A stretch of DNA of 15,539 nt from Zygnema cylindricum. Taxonomy: Eukaryota; Streptophyta; Zygnematophyceae; Zygnematales; Zygnemataceae. The stretch spans positions 151,530 to 167,068 of the forward strand of contig JBBHKE010000441.1 of the NCBI GenBank assembly GCA_037447655.1, in the 5' to 3' direction. Made by a program: the position numbers and the translations under genes. Of this stretch, positions 1-9,000 are shown in pieces (positions within the stretch are counted from its first letter, which is position 1; the number at the start of each line of letters is the position of its first letter). The notes beneath the pieces are model-generated. The model searched no databases and had not been told where the DNA came from. It saw only the letters and a list, made by a program, of their open reading frames with translations.

Positions 1-39
1 CTCTCTCCCTCCTTCATTCACTCTCTCTTATACTGAACC

Positions 40-94
40 CTTACCTCTGTGTTACCACCCGGTTACCTCCCTGTTACCACTCTGTTACCTCCCT
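40..94. repeat. 11-bp minisatellite, about five copies
   Basis: Units of the form GTTACCTCCCT follow one another at 51, 62, 73 and 84, with a poorer copy at 40. Units alternate between ACCTCCC and ACCAC variants. Confidence 0.75.
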
Positions 95-102
95 ATCTTG
101 AG

Positions 103-333
103 TACAGTACACCGTGAATTGCTATTAGGGTTAATGTTTTTTTCGTCTCTTAAAACATCTTTTCTCCGTACACACTTGTCAGATTTTGGATCTGACGGTT
201 GCGATTGAAAGGTAGCATTCTCAGCTTCCGATTGGCGGTTTCAAATTGAAAATCCGACAAGTGTGTACGGAGAAAAAATGTTTAAAGTGGCGAAAAAGTT
301 ATTAACACTAATAGCGATACCCAGTGTACTGTA
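103..333. mobile_element. MITE-like inverted-repeat element with TA borders (copy 1)
   Basis: The two ends are long imperfect inverted repeats: CAGTACACCG at 105 faces its complement ending at 331, and similarity continues inward for roughly 95 bases per side, including a near-perfect arm (163-180 against 256-273). Both borders have TA just outside (103-104 and 332-333). TA duplication and CAGT ends are typical of Tc1/mariner-type elements. At about 227 bp it has no room for a transposase, so it is non-autonomous. Superfamily is inferred. Confidence 0.6.
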
Positions 334-984
334 CCTTCACCTCTCCGTCTCCTCCTCCCGCGAAGGTGGAAGTTACAATTTCAAATCGGGAACTTTTTGT
401 CACTTCGGGAGTATTTTGTCGCGTAATCTGAACCGTTCAACTGGTTTGAATTGTACGGACTTGCGGATATCACGCTTCACTTTTCTGCTGTTAGACGCGT
501 AATCTAAACCGTCCACCTGACGCTGTACGAAATTGCAAGTGTCACTATTTTGTTGAAAATAATGGTGTGTTTCGAAAGCCCCTAGCCAATATTCATCATC
601 TACCTAATTATTGGTACTCGATAGTCGATATACAACTTCGATAATCCAGAGGCTAAATATCGCAATATTTACATGACATAAAATTTACACTGCGATATAT
701 CGAAGTGACGTTGGGTTCCAAAAAATTTAACCCTCCCGACTCCTTCTGCCATACGGTTTTTCGTACACTACAGTACAGTACAGTTCTCTCGTACTACATC
801 TGTACAAAACCAGCCTACCACCAAAATATCAGATATTTTGCTAGTCCCGGTTCGATATATCGAACCCTCTGACCGCTCGATATCGAACATCAATTAATCG
901 CGATAAGAAATTTTCCCATTGTATGCTGCTTCAAGTTTTTCCGTACGAAGAATCCGCACTTTTCGAACATAATCAACATATGTA
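334..984. other. Upstream intergenic DNA, no gene seen
   Basis: AT-rich sequence with several TATCGATA-like words and one 18-bp perfect palindrome (849-866). Short open frames here resemble nothing I know. Confidence 0.5.
849..866. repeat. 18-bp perfect palindrome
   Basis: GGTTCGATATATCGAACC reads identically on both strands. Related CGATATATCG words recur at 691-700 and within the element at 14122-14901. Confidence 0.8.
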
Positions 985-1531
985 GTACACCGCGCATCGT
1001 TATTAGTGTCAAGGTCACTAATTTGGGTTCTTAAAATTTTGATTTTTTTTCCAAAAATAGTATACGTGATTTTAATTTTTCCTTGACGTTAATTGAGGTT
1101 TCGTACAAATTAGCATACAGAACGAAAGTACATTAATATGTAAATAGTGTGGTGTACGGTCGGTGTCAGACCGTACATAAATGTACCTTTTTAGTTGAAA
1201 TTTTTACAAAAAATGAATTAAATCGGACGCGTTCGCATAGGAACGTGCGCTAAAAAACCAGGATTGGTCTGACATGTAAATAAGTCTGACATGTACGGAT
1301 ATATAAATTTCACAAAGGTGTACGATTTTTTAATATTTTGTACGAATACATATAATAATGTATATAATCGTACAGAAAATTTTCCATTTTTGCTGTTCCA
1401 AATTAGCGTTAACACTGAAATTAGAATAAACCTTTTTTATTTTAATTTTCAAATTCTTAATTAGCGTCAATGACGGTATATTTACTTACACACTATTTAA
1501 ACTTTGACACTAATAACGATGCGCGGTGTAC
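985..1531. mobile_element. MITE-like element with perfect 28-bp terminal inverted repeats (copy 2)
   Basis: Bases 985-1012 are the exact reverse complement of 1504-1531. The arms contain the CGTTATTAGTGTCAA core, related to the TIR of the element at 103-333 and of the intron element near 7795. TA occurs at equivalent border positions (986-987 and 1529-1530), consistent with TA target use. The interior is AT-rich without a coding frame and contains a 9-bp-stem hairpin (1153-1177) and a direct repeat of GTCTGACATGTA (1266 and 1284). Confidence 0.7.
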
Positions 1532-1532
1532 A

Positions 1533-1605
1533 GTTCACCTGCATCGCTATTAGAGTTACGTGGCGGGAAAGACATCAACACTAATAGCGATGCACGGTGC
1601 TGAAC
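1533..1605. repeat. Short foldback related to the MITE ends
   Basis: GCATCGCTATTAGAGTT at 1541-1557 faces AACACTAATAGCGATGC at 1577-1593 with one mismatch, and the arms continue outward to GTTCA/TGAAC. The same core forms the ends of the neighbouring 985-1531 element. It looks like a collapsed relative consisting of two TIRs with about 19 bases between them. Confidence 0.6.
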
Positions 1606-1840
1606 TTAACCCTAATTTTTGAAACGGTTCTGAATTGTTCCTAAACGTTAACCCCTGATCTATCAAAGCTCTTAAAAGGATAATTTGCTCTCTCGAATTT
1701 TATGATGAGAATAGAATAATTGTAACGTTTTGAACTCGAAAAACTGTGTTTGTTATTCATTCCTACTGTGTCATTTGCAAATTTTCTAACTTTGGTATCG
1801 TCTTGTTGCCATGTTGTCATTAAAGTTTTTCACTTAAATA

Positions 1841-1896
<56 letters not shown>

Positions 1897-1992
1897 TCAC
1901 ATACTCTTTCTCTCTCTCACTTTCTCTCTCTCTTTCTCTCAACATCTGGCATGACACATAACTTTCTCTTTCCTTTATATCTCTAGAGCATT
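1606..1992 (+). promoter_or_regulatory. Immediate upstream region of the ABCI12-like gene with a (CT)n tract
   Basis: (CT)n runs uninterrupted at 1844-1893, then with interruptions to about 1940, ending 50-150 bases before ATG 1993. CT-rich tracts are common in plant core promoters and 5' leaders, so a role in transcription or the leader is possible; it may equally be a neutral microsatellite. I could not fix a TATA box or start site. Confidence 0.4.
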
Positions 1993-2508
1993 ATGGATAG
2001 CATGTATGCTATGACAAGTAAAGCAATGTCTCAAATGTTAGCTATTAACCATCCATACAATCACACTAATGACCGTTCTTTTTCAGCTACCCATAGGAAT
2101 CCTTTAATTCTCCCAAAATCCTTATTCTTTTCAATAACTTTACATAACAAAAGATGTAAACAAAACTGCCATTTGATAAAAATCCTGAAAAAAACTTCAA
2201 CAAAAAGTTTAAATTCATGGCCGTTTTACTTAATTTCTTCGTCTTTGAATTCGACTAGTGATTCGTCAAATCGTTCTGATTCCGAATCTAATTTTTCAAA
2301 ATCATCAGAAGCGTCCGATAGTGGTCAAGTGTCGAAACAAAAGACGAAAAAGTTTCAAAATTCTTTTAAGTTTCCCGTACCTTCGGTAAGAGAGAGTATG
2401 GGTGAAAGAGTACTTGGAGCTATTGTCAATACATCAATACCTCCCATTGGTTCATATGTTTCAGAACCAGTTACAATTCTTCATAGGCTTGATCCTCGAG
2501 TTAAACAG
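1993..2508 (+). CDS. ABCI12: ABCI12-like exon 1: transit-peptide-like leader plus conserved entry segment
   Basis: 172 codons ending at CAG|GTTTTT, phase 0. ATG 1993 is the first Met after an in-frame TAG at 1984 and has A at -3 and G at +4; further Met codons follow at residues 4, 7, 12 and 15, so the exact start is uncertain. Residues 1-80 are rich in Ser, Asn, His and Lys with few acidic residues, as expected for a plastid transit peptide. Residues 82-111 are a Ser/Asp/Asn-rich linker. Conservation with the family begins near residue 136 (MGERVLGAI) and includes [10 protein letters not shown] and [10 protein letters not shown] at the end, the stretch just before the first membrane helix. 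The frame stays open to the TAG at 2581-2583, but residues after 172 do not match the family and are read as intron. Confidence 0.8.
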
Positions 2509-2925
2509 GTTTTTCTTCAAAGCTCAAGACTTATTTATGAGATTCATGTTTGGTTTGCTTATATGTTTCGTTGTTTTTCCTAGTCGTTCACATGTTTGGT
2601 TGTTTTACAGGTGTTTATATGTTTGGTTGTTTTACAGGTGTTTACATGTTTGGTTGTTTTTCACAATTGTTTGTATTTTTGGTTGTTGCTCATAATTGTT
2701 TATATATCCGGTTGTTTTTCACAATGGTTTATTTGTTTGTTGTAGATCAGGCTTCTGTAGATTTTGTCTGATTTCAATGTACAATGTGTAATTTTCAGTT
2801 TTTATTTGTCCAAATCACCTTATATCCATTGGTTGTAGCATTGAACTGTTTTTTCAGACATATGTTAAGTGAAGGATGAAATTTTGAATTCGCATGAAAT
2901 GTATATGCATATATACATATATACA

Positions 2926-3008
<83 letters not shown>

Positions 3009-6000
3009 AATTTTATTGTAAAATGTATTTGTGTGAAACGCATGGGAACACTATTTGTGGTTACTTCGTATTTTGCTCTTTTTTAACCTTTAAATACAAG
3101 TGTAATACAGTTGTCTTCTCCAGCTGAGTTAAGCACGTATTATGCTCGTAATTTAGGATTTTTTGCGAGTATAATATTGGGCCAAACATAAGTTTTCACA
3201 TGTTAACACTATGGCTATATGTTGATACTCATGTCTGTTCAAACCTTCATGTGCATACATTACTTGATGCGAATTCAACATTTGTTCCTTCATTTAATGT
3301 AACATTTAGCTGCGAGTATAAAATGGGTAACCGCATATAGTATTCCTATGCCTTTTCACGCATTAAAACTATGCATCTGACCAGAAAGCACAACCAACAA
3401 TCATTGATCCTGTAAACATAAAAATGTCAAGTATTAATCACCCCTTATCAATCATCAATCATCAATCACTCTTCCAATATTATTAAAAGGTGAAATTTGA
3501 GATTTGAAACATGAATTAATCGTCATACATTTTCATATCAATGGATGATTTGTTGGGCAACCAACAGACACAATTCAAACATTATCTTAAAAATCATACT
3601 TTAACCGTCATTTTTGAAAAGTCAGATTTTACAGACTGTTTCAGACCATATTCCTGCAACAGTATACCTACAGTGAACTATTAGTGTTAAAATGGATTTA
3701 GTTTTAACTACACTAAATTATGTTTTGGAACGTGGCTTGAATTGGATCACTTAAACAATAGTGTTATTAATCTTAATTTATGGTTTTGGATAATAAAAAA
3801 ACCCTCACTTGAATTAATAACGATGGGCAGTTTAGTATGTGTATGAATAGATACATGTCAAAAATTTGTTGTGAATTCTAATACACTCTCAAAACATTAA
3901 AGAAACAATAATTGTAGTAAAGAGTCTTATGTTTTAAAGTCATAATAATTGTAATGAAGAGTTTATGTTTTTAAATAACAATGATTGTACTGAAGAGTCT
4001 ATGTTTTAAAGTAACAATGATTGCACTGAAGATTCTATGTTTTAAAGTGACAATAATTGTACTGAAGAGTCTGTGTCTTAACTTTTGTCAGCCAATTCGG
4101 ACAGTAACCGGATGCATCTTCACATAAGAATTCTTACTACTTTTCCTTGGTTTCCTTGTTTTCTTCTTTATCCTTTGTTTCCCTAAAACTATGTTTTCAC
4201 TTGTCATATGTATGCTTCATATTTCATTTTTGACATTGAAATTCATAGCAACATTGGTCAAAAAATGAACAAAAAAAGAAAAAAGAAAAACTGAATTATT
4301 CTTACAACAAGGTTTCATTTACAATATATGCCAATGGATGGCTTTATTTCTTTCTTCCTTTCTTCACTTTTCTCTCTTATTTTCTTCTTTGTCCTCCTTA
4401 CTCCTCTTCCTCATTCTCCTCCCTCCACCCTCCCTCTCTCCTCCCTCCTCCCTCCTCCCTCCTCCCTCCTCCCTCCTCCCTCCTCCCTCCTCCCTCCTCC
4501 CTCCTCTCTCCTCCCTCCCTCCCTCCTCCCTCCTCCCTCCTCCCTCCTCCCTCCTCCCTCCTCCCTCCTCCCTCCTCCCTCCTCCCTCCTCCCTCCTCCC
4601 TCCTCCCTCCTCCCTCCTCCCTCCTCCCTCCTCCCTCCTCCCTCCTCCCTCCTCCCTCCTCCCTCCTCCCTCCTCCCTCCTCCCTCCTCCCTCCTCCCTC
4701 CTCCCTCCTCCCTCCTCCCTCCTCCCTCCTCCCTCCTCCCTCCTCCCTCCTCCCTCCTCCCTCCTCCCTCCTCCCTCCTCCCTCCTCCCTCCTCCCTCCT
4801 CCCTCCTCCCTCCTCCCTCCTCCCTCCTCCCTCCTCCCTCCTCCTCCCTCCTCCCTCCTCCCTCCTCCCTACTCCCTCCTCCCTCCTCCCTCCCTCCTCT
4901 CTCCTCCCTCCTCCCTCCTCCCTCCCTCCTCCCTCCCTCCTCCCTCCCTCCTCCCTCCCCCCTCCCCCCTCCCCCCTCCTCCCTCCTCCCTCCCCCCTCC
5001 CCCCTCCCTCCCTCCCTCTCTCCTTCCTCTCTCCTCCCTCTCTCCTCCCTCCCTCTCTCTTCCCTCCCTCTCTTCCTCTCTCTTCCCTCCCTCTCTTCCT
5101 CTCTCTTCCCTCCCTCTTTTTTTTTCTTCTGTGAATAAAGGACAGGCATGGCTTCTCTCCCTCGTCCTCTTACCGACTGGGAGGAGTCTGCAAATAAGAT
5201 TTGCCTTTGTGGCAGGTTTGGTGGCTGTGACAATGGTCACACTGCCACGTGGCATGTGGCAGGTGGGCATATTGGATGGGTAGAGGGAGAGGGAGGGAGA
5301 GGAAGAGGTATAGAGGGAGGGGATTTGCCTCTGGCATGTTTGGTGGCTGTGACAATAGTCACACTGCCACATGGCATGTGGCAGGTGGGCATATTGGAGG
5401 GGTAGAGGGAGGGAGAGGAAGAGGGAGTGAGGGAGGGGATTTGCCTTTTTGGCAGGTTTGGTGGCTGTGGTCACTGCCACGTGGCACTGTGGCAGGTAGG
5501 CATGTTGAGGGGGAGGGGGAGAGGAAGGGAGAGGGAGAGGTAGAGGGAGAGGGTGAGTGGGATTGAAAAGGGAGAGGGAGAGTGGGATTGAAAAGGGAGA
5601 GGGAGAGTGGGATTGAAAAGGGAGAGGGAGGAGGGGGAGGGGGGAGGGGGGAGGGGAGGAAATGGCAAGCAAGAGGCTGTAAGAGGAAGAGAGAGAGATT
5701 GAGAGCATCAACAAGTCTGAAAATTTGGGGAGTGGAGGGAAGGAGGGAGAAGGAGAACGATTAGTCAAAGAGAACAAGGGAGAGATAGACAATACTTTAG
5801 TTATAAGGAATAAATGTTTCAGATGTGGATTTTTTTATTTTTTTCGTGTTTCGTCTCTTCAATATAGTGTAAAATATAGTACGAGTAGTTAAAAAAAAAA
5901 AAATGGTACGAATATTAAAAAAAAATAGTAAAAAAACAAAAAAAAGAGTACGAGTAGTAACAAAAAAATAGTACTTATAGTAATAATAATAAAAACAGGA

Positions 6001-9000
6001 CGAATAATACAAAAAATAGTATGAATTATAAAAAAAATTAGTACAAATAGTAAAAAAAAATAAAAAAATAATAATTGTACTAATAGTAAAATAATAGTAC
6101 GAACAGTAAAAAAAAAAACATTACGAAGTGTAAAAAAAAAAATAATCACGAACAGAAAAAAAAAGATGGTATGATTAGTAAAAAAATATAGTACGAATAG
6201 TGAAAGAAAAAACGTTTCACTGAATCCGTATGACTTTTAATTCGCAGGACCAACTCTCTCGTCTTTTTCTCCTCACTCTTTTCTTATTTACAAGTTTGGC
6301 AATTGGGTCCGATGGAGTTCCCCCTTTAGTGCAACCGAGACATCCTCCTCCCATAATGGAAGGCCTTCCCTCTCTCCCTCCTCCTCCTGGCGGTTATAGT
6401 TATGTCCTTTTCAAGTTTTGGTTTATTCAACTGACTCGGAGAGGACTCTCATTGGCCGCATCGACAGCTTGCTTGTCATTCACGGTCAGGCTCTCTCTCT
6501 CTCTCCCTCTCCCTCTCCCTTGATATCCGGCCTGGCACCTCTTCGGCACCGTCTGGCACCGGCACCCGGTCGTTCACCAAAAAAAAAAATGTTCTGATTT
6601 GACTTGATTTGAGGAGGTAAGTCGTCCAGTTTTATTAGGCTTAAGTGGTTTTTTAGCGTCAACACTTTATTAGAATTAGCCACACTAAATTGGGTATCGT
6701 CATGCGGCTCATTGTGGGTCGGTTGACTAAATAGTTTTAAAAACACTCATGTAAAATTTTGTGCCGGAAAAACACGCTTTCAAATTAGAGTTATGAAACT
6801 GATAGTGGTCGATAATGTATTTTTTAATTGCGATCGATAATGTAGTTTTTTAGTTTTAGGTTTTTTATTTAGTTGTCTCCTTATCGTATTGCCCTTCCAA
6901 ATTGTTAATCAGTATCCTTTGGATGCAAACTATTTAATCTGAAATATTTTCATTCACCGTTTTTTCTTTTTTTCTTGTACTACAAAACATGGCGTATTTT
7001 TTTCCCTCCGGAAGTTGTTTTGACGTTGACAGCCATTTTTGGTTTCTTAGAAGCCTGCAAAAATTTGTTTAGATTTTCCTTTTGGATTACATATGTTAAG
7101 ATTAGTTTTTAGATTATTTGTAACCAAAGATTATGTAAAGTTTCTTTTTGATCGTATTTAATTATGTAGATTGTTGACTCTATTAGAGAATATGAAACCA
7201 AAGAGTATGTATAGTTGTAGATTTTTCTTGTCGATTGTAAATAGTTATGTAGATGACCGATTCTTTAGAGTATATGTAACCAAAAATTATGTATAGTTAT
7301 AGATTCTTCTTTTTGGTTGTACATAATCATGTATATAACTGATTCTTTTAGATTATATATAATCAAAGAGCATTTATGATTGTAGATTCTCCTTTATGAT
7401 CGTATATAATTGTGTACATAACTGAATTTTTTAGAGTATATGTAACCAAAGAGTATGTATAGTTGTAGATTCTTCCTTTTGAACGTAGATAATTATGTAT
7501 ATAATTGATTTTTTTAAAGAATATGTAACCAAATAGTATGTATAGGGGTAAATTCTTCTTTTTGAACGTAGATAATTATGTATATAACTGATTCTTTTAG
7601 AGTATATGCAACCAAGTTTTATGTATAGTTGTTGATTCTACTTTTTGACGTATATAGCTATGTATATAATCGACTTTTGGGAAAATTTTGGGCTGAGGTT
7701 TTTACAGGTTCGGAATTTGGCACTGGGAGTGGTTTCGAGAGGAGTGGATTGGAATTCTTTGAAACTTCTTGGGACTATCGATGGTAAATATTTTTACTAC
7801 AACCTTTAATCGCTATTAGCGTTAAGAAATTAGTAAGTCTGCTTGAGTGATAATAATTAAATTTCCTCTGTAAGAAAAAACAATTGGTATTAATAAATGT
7901 ATTTCGTGTTCAAAGGGTGAGAAAATTTAGGACAAAATTAGTGTTTTTAACACTTGTAGCGATTTACCGTGAAGGTTTTTGCTCCTCTCAAAAACTAGAG
8001 TACTTATTGCGAGATAGTTGGTTATAAAGGGGTAGATAAAAGTGCGTAAGTGCAGGATTTAAGAGCTCTAACCTCATTTTTCAATCTAATTAAGAAGGAA
8101 AAAGAGGGGAAAAAAGGGAAAAAAAGGGAAAAGAAGGGAAAAAATAGAAAGAAAGATATGAAAATGAACAATAACTGTTTGCCTGTTTTTTTTTTCATCG
8201 TCGAAATTGCAAAAAGATGCAAATATGTTTCATTGTTTGTCTATTTGTAAGCAAAACACTTTTTTTTAAAACCTTTTCTCTTCAGTTTTGGTGGGACTTA
8301 CGGGACGAATCTTCGAAAATTTATTCTCACATGCCTCGAAAATTGCCCAGGTACTTCAATTTTTTCCTCTCCCTTACCCTTTTTTTTTTTTTGACAAAAA
8401 TCTGTTTGAGTCTGTAATTATTCTTCGTTTCTTTTTTTTTTTCCTCGAGACAAAAATCTGTTTCGGTCTTATGATAATTACAAGAGAAGAAATTTTGTAA
8501 CGTCTTTCAACTTCCTTTCCATTTTCAGGATTTCTTTTGTTCATTCGAAAGCCTCTTTTTACATTCAATTTTGCCTTCATTTGAAGATCTTTCTCTTTTT
8601 TGATATTAACCTAGTTTCTTTTTTCGATGTTATGTCTTCATACTTTTTTTTATGATAACCCTGGTACTGTTTTTGACATGAACCTTTGTACGTTTTTTTA
8701 TATTGTACTTTTTTGTGATGTTAGCTTTCGTACATTTTTTATATTAACCTCGGTATTGTTTTTGACTCTAACCTTTGTACATTTTTTTTCTATCAACCTT
8801 GGTATTCCTTTTTAATGTTAACTTTTGTTCTTTTTTTTGTATTTGCATTGGTACTTTTTTTTATATCTACCTTGGTACTTTTTTTGATAGCAACCTCGGT
8901 ATTTCATTTGATATGAATCTCGGTACTGTTTTTGAATTTAACCTTGGTCTTACTTTTGTTATCAACCTTAGTACTTTTTTCGATATAAACCTTCGTACCG

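Larger units (their letters stand above)
2509..6247 (+). other. Repeat-filled intron(s) between exon 1 and the DQL exon; one coding segment not located
   Basis: The interval starts with GT after CAG and ends with TTCGCAG before GAC, phase 0 on both sides. By comparison with ABCI12 about 39 residues (the first membrane helix pair) should be encoded inside, so this is probably two or more introns. It holds, in order: degenerate 27-29 bp repeats (2545-2745), an (AT)n-(GT)n tract (2932-3008), plain AT-rich DNA (3010-3895), five 36-bp repeats (3899-4080), a CCCTCCT array (about 4420-5118), three copies of a 116-124 bp GA-rich repeat (5200-5515), three exact 25-bp repeats (5557-5631), and an A-rich minisatellite (5868-6215). 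The stretch 3010-3895 contains one weak inverted repeat (3669-3835) and nothing else I can name. Confidence 0.6.

Noticed and set aside
2509-2583. Continuation of exon 1 to the TAG at 2581
   Set aside because: Residues after DPRVKQ do not match the family, CAG|GT marks a donor, and later exons match in phase 0.
3669-3835. Another member of the TA-bordered MITE family
   Set aside because: Only a loose CTATTAGTGTTAA against TTATTAATTCAA match; too weak to call.
4130-4260. Hydrophobic open stretch as the missing first-helix exon
   Set aside because: Only general hydrophobicity; no conserved P-x-R positions and no phase-0 acceptor.
4328-5792. Long open frames on both strands (266-307 codons, Leu/Pro/Ser or Arg/Glu/Gly rich)
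   Set aside because: They are translations of the CCCTCCT array and GA-rich repeats; all frames are open because the units contain no stop codon, and no domain is present.
6532-6582. Coding reading [13 protein letters not shown] resembling PLR----P of the missing segment
   Set aside because: It arises from a GGCACC repeat just after the (CT)n tract, in a different frame from the exon and without splice sites.
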